Below are positions 1 to 7,081 of a stretch of DNA of 8,463 bases, one piece after another. Every line of letters begins with the position of its first letter. Within the stretch, counting starts at the first letter, position 1. This stretch comes from Gammaproteobacteria bacterium (GTDB lineage: Bacteria; Pseudomonadota; Gammaproteobacteria; SZUA-152): NCBI GenBank assembly GCA_030599435.1, contig JAUVNZ010000054.1, forward strand, positions 1 to 8,463, written 5' to 3'. Under the pieces are notes generated by a model. That model saw only the letters and a program-made list of their open reading frames with translations. It had not been told where the DNA came from and searched no databases. Both the position numbers and the translations under genes were made by a program.

Positions 1-3
1 AGT

Positions 4-972
4 TTGAGTTATTCACGAATCACTGGTACCGGTGGTTATTTACCTGAGAAGGTGTTGTCTAATCACGACCTCGAAAAGATGGTGGATACATCCGATCAGT
101 GGATTATTGAACGAACTGGCATTAAAAAACGCCATATCGCTGCGGAAAACGAAACCACCTGTGATTTAGCCGAACACGCGGCACGCGATGCCATGGATGC
201 TGCGGGCGTAAAGCCTGGCAATATTGATCTCATTATTATTGCTACAACCACCCCCGATCGTGTATTTCCCAGTACGGCCTGTTTATTGCAGGAGCGACTG
301 GGGATTCGCGGATGCGCTGCATTTGATATTCAGGCGGTGTGTACGGGGTTTGTTTATGCCTTAGGAGTGGCTGACAAGTTTATTCGTAGTGGAAGTCATC
401 GCTGCGCTTTGGTGATAGGTGCTGAAACTTTATCACGAATTATAGATTGGACGGATAGAGGCACCTGCATTTTGTTTGGTGATGGTGCGGGTGCTGTAGT
501 GCTTGAGGCTAGTGAAGAGCCTGGCATTCTTTCCACACATTTACATGCTGATGGCGAATACAAAGACTTGCTTTCAACGACCGGTGGTATATCAGAGGGA
601 TTTGCAAACGATATTGATGGTACGGCGTATATTACGATGCAGGGTAACGAAGTATTTAAAATGGCAGTGAATACCCTGGGCCGCATTGTTGATGAAACAT
701 TGGCAGCCAATGACATGCAGAAAAGTGACATTGACTGGCTGGTACCGCACCAGGCAAATATTCGCATCATAAATGCAACGGCAAAAAAACTTAAAATGCC
801 GATGGATCATGTTGTGGTTACAGTGCAAGAGCACGGCAATACATCTGCTGCTTCAGTCCCCATGGCACTTAATGAAGCAGTGCGGGATGGTCGCATCAAA
901 CGAGGTGAGACTATAATGCTGGAAGCTTTTGGGGGCGGGTTTACCTGGGGCTCTGCGTTGCTAAAGTATTAG
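4..972 (+). CDS. fabH: Beta-ketoacyl-ACP synthase III (FabH)
   Basis: This cytoplasmic condensing enzyme starts fatty acid chains by joining acetyl-CoA to malonyl-ACP with loss of CO2. The 322-residue product has the thiolase-fold family signature. The catalytic triad is visible as Cys113 (AVCTGF), His249 (VPHQAN) and Asn279 (in HGNTSAAS), matching E. coli Cys112, His244 and Asn274. The N-terminal VDTSDQWI block and the C-terminal [11 protein letters not shown] ending are also typical, and the length is close to the usual 317. The start is taken as TTG at 4 because the protein then begins [10 protein letters not shown], as homologues do. The codon before it is AGT with no stop, so an upstream start outside the window cannot be excluded. 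The ribosome site is also out of view. fabD follows after 141 bases with no clear terminator, which suggests co-transcription. Identity is very secure; only the start is uncertain. Confidence 0.96.
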   Translation: MSYSRITGTGGYLPEKVLSNHDLEKMVDTSDQWIIERTGIKKRHIAAENETTCDLAEHAARDAMDAAGVKPGNIDLIIIATTTPDRVFPSTACLLQERLGIRGCAAFDIQAVCTGFVYALGVADKFIRSGSHRCALVIGAETLSRIIDWTDRGTCILFGDGAGAVVLEASEEPGILSTHLHADGEYKDLLSTTGGISEGFANDIDGTAYITMQGNEVFKMAVNTLGRIVDETLAANDMQKSDIDWLVPHQANIRIINATAKKLKMPMDHVVVTVQEHGNTSAASVPMALNEAVRDGRIKRGETIMLEAFGGGFTWGSALLKY

Positions 973-1008
973 ATAAGTTTTAGTTATCGTATTAAGAACC
1001 ACATTATT

Positions 1009-1063
1009 AAGAGTTTCGATTTTAAGTACGACGTTTTAAACTTGGTTTAAGTTAAAAACTCTT
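1009..1063 (+). repeat. Inverted repeat between fabH and fabD
   Basis: AAGAGTTT at 1009-1016 is exactly complementary to AAACTCTT at 1056-1063, leaving a 39-base AT-rich loop. There is no T-run directly after the second arm and the loop is long, so this does not look like an intrinsic terminator. It may be chance or a weak mRNA fold in the spacer. What is seen is only the repeat; any function is unsupported. Confidence 0.3.
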
Positions 1064-1113
1064 GCTGCAGGCGCAAGCCGCGCAATAAAAATAATTCAGG
1101 AAATACTACCACG

Positions 1114-2058
1114 ATGACATTTGCATTAGTTTTCCCAGGCCAGGGTTCTCAGTCTGTTGGCATGTTGACGGATCTCGCTGAATCATTTCCACAAATAAAA
1201 GCGACTTATCAGGAAGCATCTGATGTTCTGGGCTATGATTTGTGGAAACTGGTTAAGGATGGCCCTGAAGAAGAATTAAATAAAACACATATTACGCAAC
1301 CCGCCATGTTGGCCGGAGGTGTTGCTGTATGGCGAGTCTGGCAGGCTGAAGGTGGACCAGTACCCGTTGCCATGGCGGGGCACAGTCTGGGCGAATACAG
1401 TGCGCTGGTTGCAGCAGGCAGTATTTCTTTAAGCGATGCAGCACTATTGGTTGCCGATCGTGGTCGTTTCATGCAGGAAGCCGTGCCAGCAGGTGTGGGT
1501 GCTATGGCGGCGGTTCTTGGTCTTGATGACGATAAGGTGATTGATGTTTGTAAAAATGCAGCGGAAAGTGAAGTTGTTACTGCCGTAAACTTTAATTCCC
1601 CGGGTCAAGTCGTAATTGCTGGCAATACAGATGCTGTTGAACGCGCAGTTGCGTTAGCAAAAGAAGCAGGTGCAAAACGTGCACTGATATTGCCTGTAAG
1701 TGTTCCTTCTCACTGTAGTCTGATGAACCCTGCAGCAGAAAAACTTGAAGACCGATTGGTAGGTATCGATATCAATAAACCTTCAATGCCTGTTTATAAC
1801 AATGTTGATGTACAGGCAAAAAGTGAACCGGATGATATTCGTGATGCACTTAAACGCCAGTTGTTTAGTCCAGTGCGCTGGGTTGATACAATCAATGCAA
1901 TTGCGAAACAGGATGTACAACATATTATAGAGTGTGGGCCTGGCAAGGTACTTGTGGGTTTAAACAAGCGTATTAATAAACAAATGACTGCGTCATCAAC
2001 ACATGATGTTGATAGCCTTAAAAAAGCTTTAGAGTCAGTTCAGACGGAGGGGGAATGA
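1114..2058 (+). CDS. fabD: Malonyl-CoA:ACP transacylase (FabD)
   Basis: FabD moves malonyl from coenzyme A to the AcpP phosphopantetheine arm, supplying the extender unit used by FabH and FabF in the cytoplasm. The 314-residue product is close to the 309 of E. coli. It shows the N-terminal GQGSQ oxyanion motif (9-13), the nucleophile Ser91 in GHSLGEY, Arg116 for the malonyl carboxylate, His200 in VPSHC and Gln249, all at the E. coli spacing (Ser92, Arg117, His201, Gln250). The start is ATG at 1114, with AGGAAA at 1098-1103 ten bases upstream as a ribosome site. Its stop codon overlaps the fabG start region, so the two are probably translationally coupled. No promoter in the 141-base leader convinced me, so it is likely read through from fabH. 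Identification is very secure. Confidence 0.97.
   Translation: MTFALVFPGQGSQSVGMLTDLAESFPQIKATYQEASDVLGYDLWKLVKDGPEEELNKTHITQPAMLAGGVAVWRVWQAEGGPVPVAMAGHSLGEYSALVAAGSISLSDAALLVADRGRFMQEAVPAGVGAMAAVLGLDDDKVIDVCKNAAESEVVTAVNFNSPGQVVIAGNTDAVERAVALAKEAGAKRALILPVSVPSHCSLMNPAAEKLEDRLVGIDINKPSMPVYNNVDVQAKSEPDDIRDALKRQLFSPVRWVDTINAIAKQDVQHIIECGPGKVLVGLNKRINKQMTASSTHDVDSLKKALESVQTEGE
2046..2050 (+). promoter_or_regulatory. Ribosome binding site deciding the fabG start
   Basis: GGAGG lies inside the last codons of fabD and is followed by two adjacent ATG codons. It sits 4 bases before the ATG at 2055 and 7 bases before the ATG at 2058. The second spacing is nearer the usual optimum, so 2058 is preferred as the main fabG start. 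Confidence 0.7.
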
Positions 2059-2813
2059 TGTCCAACAATCAATCATTAGCTGGCGAGGTTGTACTAGTCA
2101 CAGGTGCAAGTCGCGGTATTGGTAAAACGATTGCTCTAGCATTGGGTGAGCAAGGCGCTACTGTCGTTGGAACGGCGACATCAGACAAAGGCGCAGAAGC
2201 CATAAGTCAATATCTGTCCGAGAGTTCTATTAAAGGTCGGGGTTTGATGTTAAATGTGACCGATCAGGATTCTGTAGACCATGTTATGACAGAAATGACA
2301 GAGGCTTTTGGTGCGCCCAGTATACTTGTCAACAATGCCGGCATTACACGGGACAATTTGTTAATGCGCATGAAGGAAGAGGAGTGGAACGATATTATTA
2401 ATACGAATCTTACCTCCGTTTATCGAATGTCTAAAGCCTGTGTGAGGGCCATGACTAAGGCGCGTAAGGGAAGAATTATCAGCATTAGCTCTGTGGTAGG
2501 GGTTTCTGGCAATGCAGGTCAAACCAATTATTCTGCAGCGAAAGCAGGTTTGATCGGTTTTACCAAATCCCTGGCACGCGAAGTGGGCGCTCGTGGTATT
2601 ACCGTCAATGCTGTTGCACCTGGCTTTATTGATACCGACATGACTAAAGCTTTACCTGATGCCCAGAAAGAGGCTTTGTTGTCTGCAATTCCGCTCAATC
2701 GCCTGGGAAACCCAGAGGAAATAGCGTCTGCGGTGGCTTTTTTAGCATCTCCTGGTGCAGCCTACATCTCAGGCGAGACTTTGCATGTAAATGGCGGAAT
2801 GTACATGGCTTAG
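2058..2813 (+). CDS. fabG: 3-oxoacyl-ACP reductase (FabG)
   Basis: FabG reduces 3-ketoacyl-ACP to 3-hydroxyacyl-ACP with NADPH, the first reduction of each elongation cycle. It is a classical short-chain dehydrogenase and normally a tetramer. In the 251-residue form the Rossmann glycine motif TGASRGIG is at 15-22, NNAG at 92-95, and the catalytic set is Asn117, Ser145, Tyr158 and Lys162 (YSAAK). The VNGGMYMA ending matches the family. Two tandem ATG codons occur at 2055 and 2058. The second is chosen because it lies 7 bases from GGAGG; the first would give one extra Met and an ATGA overlap with fabD. The gene ends with TAG followed at once by an in-frame TAA. Context between fabD and acpP separates it from the many other SDR enzymes. 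E. coli FabG is 244 residues, so the length is normal. Confidence 0.96.
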   Translation: MSNNQSLAGEVVLVTGASRGIGKTIALALGEQGATVVGTATSDKGAEAISQYLSESSIKGRGLMLNVTDQDSVDHVMTEMTEAFGAPSILVNNAGITRDNLLMRMKEEEWNDIINTNLTSVYRMSKACVRAMTKARKGRIISISSVVGVSGNAGQTNYSAAKAGLIGFTKSLAREVGARGITVNAVAPGFIDTDMTKALPDAQKEALLSAIPLNRLGNPEEIASAVAFLASPGAAYISGETLHVNGGMYMA

Positions 2814-2815
2814 TA

Positions 2816-2834
2816 ATGGCTGGATTCAGTCCAT
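2816..2834 (+). other. Imperfect stem-loop after fabG
   Basis: ATGGCTG (2816-2822) can pair with CAG (2827-2829) and CCAT (2831-2834), with one bulged T and a GATT loop. It begins three bases after the fabG stop. The following bases are A-rich rather than a T-run, so it is not a standard intrinsic terminator. It could be a 3'-end or mRNA-processing structure between fabG and acpP, or chance. Confidence 0.3.
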
Positions 2835-2883
2835 AATTAAAGAAATCAATAAGATAAAAGTTAAAATTAAAGTATATTATTGC

Positions 2884-2912
2884 TTGTAACGCCGCGTTGT
2901 TTTCACTAAAAT
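2884..2912 (+). promoter_or_regulatory. Sigma70-type promoter for acpP
   Basis: A -35 hexamer TTGTAA (2884-2889, 4 of 6 consensus) and a -10 hexamer TAAAAT (2907-2912, 5 of 6) are separated by exactly 17 bases. The predicted transcription start is near 2919, giving a leader of about 48 bases before acpP. The region upstream of the -35 is strongly AT-rich, which could act as an UP element. A separate acpP promoter is known in E. coli and fits the high demand for carrier protein. Not tested experimentally here. Confidence 0.65.
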
Positions 2913-2925
2913 ACGCGCCACGTAG

Positions 2926-2941
2926 CTAATGGCTGCATTAG
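2926..2941 (+). promoter_or_regulatory. Stem-loop in the acpP 5' leader
   Basis: CTAATG (2926-2931) and CATTAG (2936-2941) form a perfect 6-bp stem closed by a GCTG tetraloop. It would start about seven bases from the predicted transcript 5' end and stops nine bases before the GGAGG ribosome site at 2951-2955. Hairpins near a 5' end often protect mRNA from decay; that role is inferred here. Confidence 0.45.
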
Positions 2942-2966
2942 AATTAACTGGGAGGATAAATCCGAA

Positions 2967-3206
2967 ATGAGTGCCATTGAGGAACGAGTAAAGAAAATTG
3001 TTGTTGAACAACTAGGTGTAAAAGAAGAAGAAGTCAGCAGCGAATCATCTTTTGTTGACGACCTCGGTGCCGATTCACTGGATACCGTAGAGTTAGTAAT
3101 GGCATTGGAAGAGGAGTTTGATACTGAAATTCCTGACGAAGATGCTGAAAAAATTACAACTGTAAAACAGGCAACGGATTACATAAACGCCAACGCCAAA
3201 GGCTGA
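2967..3206 (+). CDS. acpP: Acyl carrier protein (AcpP)
   Basis: AcpP is the small acidic cytoplasmic protein that carries growing acyl chains on a 4'-phosphopantetheine arm and delivers them to fatty acid, lipid A and phospholipid enzymes. The 79-residue product (77-78 is usual) has the DSL attachment motif, with the modified serine at position 37 in [19 protein letters not shown]. It has the characteristic acidic helix II and the [12 protein letters not shown] segment. The start ATG at 2967 is 11 bases after GGAGG (2951-2955). A good promoter at 2884-2912 and a strong terminator at 3268-3304 bracket it, so besides read-through from fabG it probably makes a short, abundant transcript of its own. 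Identification is secure from motif, size and position between fabG and fabF. Confidence 0.97.
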   Translation: MSAIEERVKKIVVEQLGVKEEEVSSESSFVDDLGADSLDTVELVMALEEEFDTEIPDEDAEKITTVKQATDYINANAKG

Positions 3207-3267
3207 TTTTTAGTAGATTCTGTCATCAGATTTCTATTTTTAAAATTTATAAAAAGTCAGTTTAAAT

Positions 3268-3304
3268 AAGGCCGCTAGACCGCTCAGGTGGTTGCGGCCT
3301 TTTT
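3268..3304 (+). terminator. Intrinsic terminator after acpP
   Basis: AAGGCCGC (3268-3275) pairs perfectly with GCGGCCTT (3294-3301), a GC-rich 8-bp stem with an 18-base loop in which ACC/GGT may also pair. The stem runs directly into T's at 3300-3304, followed by A, C and four more T's. It begins about 60 bases after the acpP stop. Some read-through into fabF is likely because I see no convincing fabF promoter. Confidence 0.85.
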
Positions 3305-3465
3305 ACTTTTACAGATAAACACTTTCGTGCCAAATATTTTTGTGAAACGCAAAAGTGCGAGAGTCGAAAAAAATAACAGAAACAGTGTTTATTATTTTGT
3401 TTCCGCTAATATTTGTTCCATAAATAAACGAATGTTCTGTTGGTTTCAGTTGAGGTTTGTTCATC

Positions 3466-4707
3466 ATGACCAAAAGGCGTGTAGTTATAACTGGGTTAGG
3501 TATGGTGTCCCCGGTGGGTTTAAACGTACCAGATTCATGGGCTAATGTATTAGCTGGAAAGAGTGGCATTGCACCGCTTACGCACTTTGATGTGAGTGAG
3601 TTCTCCGTGCGATTTGGCGGTTCTGTTCGTGATTTTGATATCACTGACTACATTTCTGCTAAAGACGCTAAAAAGATGGATTTGTTTATTCACTACGGCA
3701 TAGCCGCGGGTGTACAGGCAGTACGTGACTCAGGTCTGGAAGTCACAGAAGAAAATGCAGAACGTATTGGGGTTGCTATTGGATCCGGTATCGGAGGTCT
3801 TACTGGTATCGAAAAAGGCCACGATGCTTATCATAAAGGTGGCCCACGCAAGATCTCACCGTTTTTTGTTCCTAGCAACATCATCAATATGATTTCGGGT
3901 AACCTGTCGATTATCTACGGCATGAAAGGCCCTAACTACGCAATCACCACAGCATGCGCTACAGCGACACATTCTATTGGTGATGCAGCGCGCCTGATTG
4001 AATACGGTGATGCCGATGTAATGATTGCCGGTGGAGCAGAGATGGCTACGTCTGCCACGGGTCTGGGTGGGTTTGCTGCTGCACGTGCATTGTCGACACG
4101 GAATGATGATCCGGAGGCTGCAAGCCGTCCCTGGGATAAAGATCGTGACGGTTTTGTACTCAGCGATGGGGCAGGTGTGGTAGTTCTGGAAGAATATGAA
4201 TTCGCTAAGGCACGTGGTGCCAATATTTATGCAGAAGTCGTTGGTTTTGGAATGAGCGGCGATGCCTATCACATGACTTCACCATCCAAAGGTGGTGAAG
4301 GTGCTGCTCGATGTATGAAAATGGCGATAAAAAATGCTGGTATTAACGTTGATGCTGTGGATTACATCAATGCGCATGGCACATCGACACCAGCTGGTGA
4401 TCTGGGCGAAACACAGGCCATGAAAACTGCTTTTGGTGATCATGCGCACAAGGTGGCTGTGAGCTCCACTAAATCCATGACTGGCCACCTTCTTGGTGCA
4501 GCTGGTGGTATTGAGGCTGTATTTTCGGCGTTATCAATTCGTGATCAAGTTGCGCCGCCAACAATCAATCTGGATAACCCTGATCCTGAGTGCGATCTTG
4601 ATTATGTACCGGGTGAAGCACGTCAAATGAAAATTGATATTGCTATGAGTAACTCTTTCGGTTTTGGCGGCACTAACGGTACGTTAATATTCCGCAAGCC
4701 GGAATAA
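3466..4707 (+). CDS. fabF: Beta-ketoacyl-ACP synthase II (FabF)
   Basis: FabF condenses acyl-ACP with malonyl-ACP in the elongation cycle; in E. coli it is also responsible for the temperature-dependent palmitoleate to cis-vaccenate step. The product from ATG 3466 is 413 residues, the same length as the E. coli enzyme. The Cys-His-His set is visible as Cys164 (TTACAT), His304 (NAHGTSTP) and His341 ([11 protein letters not shown]), with Lys336 and the gating-loop motif NSFGFGG at 396-402. A TTG three codons upstream (3457) is in frame but less likely, because GAGG at 3452-3455 is ten bases from the ATG and the N-terminus [10 protein letters not shown] fits the family. The 160-base leader after the acpP terminator is AT-rich, and no promoter in it is good enough to call. 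pabB starts 18 bases downstream. FabF rather than FabB is favoured by length and linkage to acpP. Confidence 0.96.
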   Translation: MTKRRVVITGLGMVSPVGLNVPDSWANVLAGKSGIAPLTHFDVSEFSVRFGGSVRDFDITDYISAKDAKKMDLFIHYGIAAGVQAVRDSGLEVTEENAERIGVAIGSGIGGLTGIEKGHDAYHKGGPRKISPFFVPSNIINMISGNLSIIYGMKGPNYAITTACATATHSIGDAARLIEYGDADVMIAGGAEMATSATGLGGFAAARALSTRNDDPEAASRPWDKDRDGFVLSDGAGVVVLEEYEFAKARGANIYAEVVGFGMSGDAYHMTSPSKGGEGAARCMKMAIKNAGINVDAVDYINAHGTSTPAGDLGETQAMKTAFGDHAHKVAVSSTKSMTGHLLGAAGGIEAVFSALSIRDQVAPPTINLDNPDPECDLDYVPGEARQMKIDIAMSNSFGFGGTNGTLIFRKPE

Positions 4708-4725
4708 GACTAGTCGCCACGGCTT

Positions 4726-6111
4726 ATGGCAGCCATGCCGCATATTCGCCAAGTAAACCAACTTCACGATTTATTGGCGTTACATCACGTCAATCCGCAA
4801 CGTTACCCATTTTTATTGCAGAGCACCGCAAAAAAGAGTACTGCAAAAAATGACTCAGTAGACTCATCGTCCGCACGTTACGACATCCTGTTTGCATTTC
4901 CCGAAGATAATATTCGTTTTGAGAATTCTGATAAAAATTCCCTGGATTTTTTTAATGAACTCGATCAGCAGTGGCAAGTTGCAAGAGAAAATAAATCTCA
5001 ACAATCATTTTTACCTTTTTCAGGGGGATGGTTTTTGTACCTTGCTTATGAGTTAGCCGGACAAGTTGAGCCCAGTTTAAATCTGCCTTCCTCCAATGAC
5101 GGTTTACCAATTGCTTGCGCTGTACGTATTCCAGCAGCAATTATCATTGATCATGAGGAAGGTAAAACATTTTGTGTCGTGGAGTCTGATCGAGAGGAGT
5201 TGCTGGATAGTCTATTAGCAGATATTGAACAGACCCAAAATGAGTTATATAAAACTACAAAGCCACTGGATCAAAATCAAGCTGAATTACAAGAAGATGA
5301 TTCAAAAGATTATATAAAGGGTGTATCAAAAATAAAGCAATACATTATCGATGGCGATGTGTTTCAGGTGAACCTATCCAGATCCTGGCAGGGGAAATTG
5401 CCAGCGTGCGAATCTCCAGTGGATAGTTATCAACGATTGTGCCAACAAAACCCGGCACCATTTGCTGGTTTAGCCCTGATTGATGATATTGCAATAATCA
5501 GTTCTTCACCGGAACGTCTTGTTCGGGTAACTGAAGGTTTTGTTGAAACAAGACCAATAGCGGGTACGCGTCCCAGAAGTCATATCGAAGGAGTTGATTC
5601 TGCACTACAAGAGGAACTGCTGGCGCACCCCAAAGAACGTGCCGAACATATTATGCTAATTGATCTGGAAAGAAATGATCTTGGAAGGGTATGTGTGCCT
5701 GGCACAGTTGAAGTGGACGAGTTGATGAGGTTGGAAAGCTACGCCCACGTTCATCACATTGTATCCAATGTTCGTGGCCAGCTACGTGAAAATGTTACTC
5801 CGGGGCAGGTACTTCGGGCTGTTTTTCCCGGTGGGACTATTACAGGTTGTCCCAAGGTGCGCTGCATGGAAATTATTGCTGAGCTGGAGAATGGTGGGCG
5901 CGGTGCTTACACCGGTTCTATGGGTTATCTAAATCATGATGGCAGTATGGATATGAATATTCTAATTAGGACGATCGTGCAACGAGGTGAAATGATTAAT
6001 TTTCGTGCTGGAGCGGGCATTGTGGCAGATTCATCCCCGGAATTTGAGCTTGAAGAAACCCGGGCCAAGGCAAGGGGATTGTTGCTAGCTATAACTGAAC
6101 AGATGGAGTGA
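4726..6111 (+). CDS. pabB: Aminodeoxychorismate synthase component I (PabB)
   Basis: PabB aminates chorismate to 4-amino-4-deoxychorismate, using ammonia from a PabA glutaminase that is not in this window; this leads to p-aminobenzoate and folate. The 461-residue product has an N-terminal domain with PFLLQS (28-33) and RYDIL (51-55), then a C-terminal chorismate-binding domain with FQVNLSR (213-219), SSPERL (260-265), DLERNDLGR (313-321), PGGTITGCPK (368-377), GAYTGSMGY (393-401) and AGAGIVADSSP (428-438). The motif usually PIKGT in E. coli-type PabB reads PIAGT (277-281), with Ala279 as in TrpE. PabB is still preferred over TrpE because pabC follows and the N-terminus resembles PabB. No good ribosome site precedes ATG 4726; a second in-frame ATG lies at 4735, so the exact start is uncertain. 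Residues 33-42 contain a small tandem duplication. Probably translated from the fabF transcript. Confidence 0.88.
   Translation: MAAMPHIRQVNQLHDLLALHHVNPQRYPFLLQSTAKKSTAKNDSVDSSSARYDILFAFPEDNIRFENSDKNSLDFFNELDQQWQVARENKSQQSFLPFSGGWFLYLAYELAGQVEPSLNLPSSNDGLPIACAVRIPAAIIIDHEEGKTFCVVESDREELLDSLLADIEQTQNELYKTTKPLDQNQAELQEDDSKDYIKGVSKIKQYIIDGDVFQVNLSRSWQGKLPACESPVDSYQRLCQQNPAPFAGLALIDDIAIISSSPERLVRVTEGFVETRPIAGTRPRSHIEGVDSALQEELLAHPKERAEHIMLIDLERNDLGRVCVPGTVEVDELMRLESYAHVHHIVSNVRGQLRENVTPGQVLRAVFPGGTITGCPKVRCMEIIAELENGGRGAYTGSMGYLNHDGSMDMNILIRTIVQRGEMINFRAGAGIVADSSPEFELEETRAKARGLLLAITEQME
4822..4851 (+). repeat. 15-bp tandem duplication inside pabB
   Basis: Two adjacent 15-base units, 4822-4836 and 4837-4851, match at 12 of 15 positions. 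They encode STAKK and STAKN in frame (residues 33-42). Each contains a run of six A's. The segment lies in the N-terminal domain before the RYDIL strand, where length varies between homologues as far as I know. Confidence 0.6.
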
Positions 6112-6196
6112 AGCAGAATATGACCTGATGAGGGTTAATGATTTAGGCAAGCAGTTTGTGGGATTATGGTATTCTTCTACGAAATATTAGCACAAA

Positions 6197-6225
6197 AAAA
6201 AAGAATTAAATTGAAAAAAGAATTA
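6197..6225 (+). repeat. 12-bp direct repeat in the pabC leader
   Basis: AAAAAAGAATTA occurs exactly at 6197-6208 and again at 6214-6225, a 17-base period. The first copy follows extra A's, making a run of nine. The repeat ends eight bases before the pabC GTG start, where no normal ribosome site exists. It may simply reflect the A-rich leader or may aid ribosome loading. Confidence 0.55.
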
Positions 6226-6232
6226 CATAAAA

Positions 6233-7081
6233 GTGTCTAGCAAATTGCCGTCGATATTAATAAATGGTCATATGACAGATCAGGTATCTGTCCTGGATCG
6301 AGGCTTTCAGTATGGCCACGGCCTGTTTGAAACGATTCATGTTGTTGAGGGTGAACCACAATATTGGCTGCAACACATGGAACGATTATTAGAAGGTTGT
6401 TCTCGATTAGAGATACCAATTCCTGAATTGTCTGTACTCCAACGTGAGGCTAAAAGTTTGTGTGCTGAGATAGCTGAGGGTGTATTAAAAGTAACAATAA
6501 CCCGCGGAGCAGGTCGCCGAGGTTATGCAGCTGATGAATCTGAAAATAACACAAGAGTTCTTGCAATATTTCCCACGCCACAATATCCGAAAAAATATTG
6601 GTCGGAAGGTGTGGTTGTCAAGCTGTGTAATACGCGGCTTGGAATAAATCCCACACTGGCTGGCATTAAACATTTGAATCGTTTAGAACAGGTGTTGGCC
6701 CGTGCTGAATGGAGCTCCATAGACATACACGAAGGTTTGATGCTTGATATTAATAACAATGTAATAGGCGGCACCAAAAGCAATGTGTTTTGTGTAAAAA
6801 ATGGTGAGTTATATACACCCGATCTTGCTTTATGTGGTGTAAAAGGGGTTATGAGAGAACAGGTAATTAAGCTTGCAAAACAGACGGGTATACTTGTGCA
6901 TGAAACGCAGTTGAATCTGGATGATTTATATCAAGCTGAAGAATTCTTTCTCAGCAATAGTTTAATCGGTATATGGCCCGTTCGTTTATTGGAAGATCAT
7001 AACTTTAAGGTGGGACCGATGAGTCATCAATTCGCCAATGCATTACGTAATAAAACACGTGGAGCAAAAAATGTTGCGTAA
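6233..7081 (+). CDS. pabC: Aminodeoxychorismate lyase (PabC)
   Basis: PabC is a pyridoxal-phosphate enzyme that splits 4-amino-4-deoxychorismate into p-aminobenzoate and pyruvate, the step after PabB. The 282-residue product belongs to the class IV aminotransferase fold: DRGFQYGHGLFET at 22-34 and the cofactor lysine Lys146 in LAGIKHLNRLEQVLARAEW. Family members usually carry a Glu 33-34 residues after that Lys, contacting the cofactor ring nitrogen; here VIGGTKSNVF puts Gly at 179. E. coli PabC is 269 residues, so the length is normal. The start is GTG at 6233: an in-frame stop at 6212-6214 precedes it and no other start codon lies between. No Shine-Dalgarno is present; the leader is A-rich with a direct repeat. 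A weak extended -10 (TGGTATTCT, 6167-6175) lacks a matching -35. Its end overlaps mltG. D-amino acid or branched-chain transaminase is the alternative, disfavoured by the KHLNRLEQVLARAEW block and the pabB neighbour. Confidence 0.91.
   Translation: MSSKLPSILINGHMTDQVSVLDRGFQYGHGLFETIHVVEGEPQYWLQHMERLLEGCSRLEIPIPELSVLQREAKSLCAEIAEGVLKVTITRGAGRRGYAADESENNTRVLAIFPTPQYPKKYWSEGVVVKLCNTRLGINPTLAGIKHLNRLEQVLARAEWSSIDIHEGLMLDINNNVIGGTKSNVFCVKNGELYTPDLALCGVKGVMREQVIKLAKQTGILVHETQLNLDDLYQAEEFFLSNSLIGIWPVRLLEDHNFKVGPMSHQFANALRNKTRGAKNVA
7061..7064 (+). promoter_or_regulatory. Ribosome binding site deciding the mltG start
   Basis: GGAG inside the pabC coding end lies six bases before the ATG at 7071. 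The in-frame ATGs at 7038, 7095 and 7113 lack a comparable, well-spaced site, so 7071 is chosen. Confidence 0.65.

Noticed and set aside
396..770. 124-codon open frame on the minus strand inside fabH
   Set aside because: It lies wholly within a gene with all catalytic residues intact, has no recognisable motif and no context of its own.
1062..1091. Possible fabD promoter (TTGCTG, 18 bases, TAAAAA)
   Set aside because: Weak matches, and the implied transcript start would fall in the ribosome binding site.
3288..3545. 85-codon + strand frame across the acpP terminator into fabF
   Set aside because: It begins inside the terminator hairpin, overlaps fabF in another frame and resembles no protein I know.
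3856..4272. 138-codon open frame on the minus strand inside fabF
   Set aside because: Cysteine-rich, unfamiliar product fully antisense to a conserved enzyme; best explained as a coding shadow.
6128..6190. 20-codon small ORF between pabB and pabC, a possible leader peptide
   Set aside because: No ribosome site at a suitable distance, no run of regulatory codons and no attenuator hairpin afterwards.
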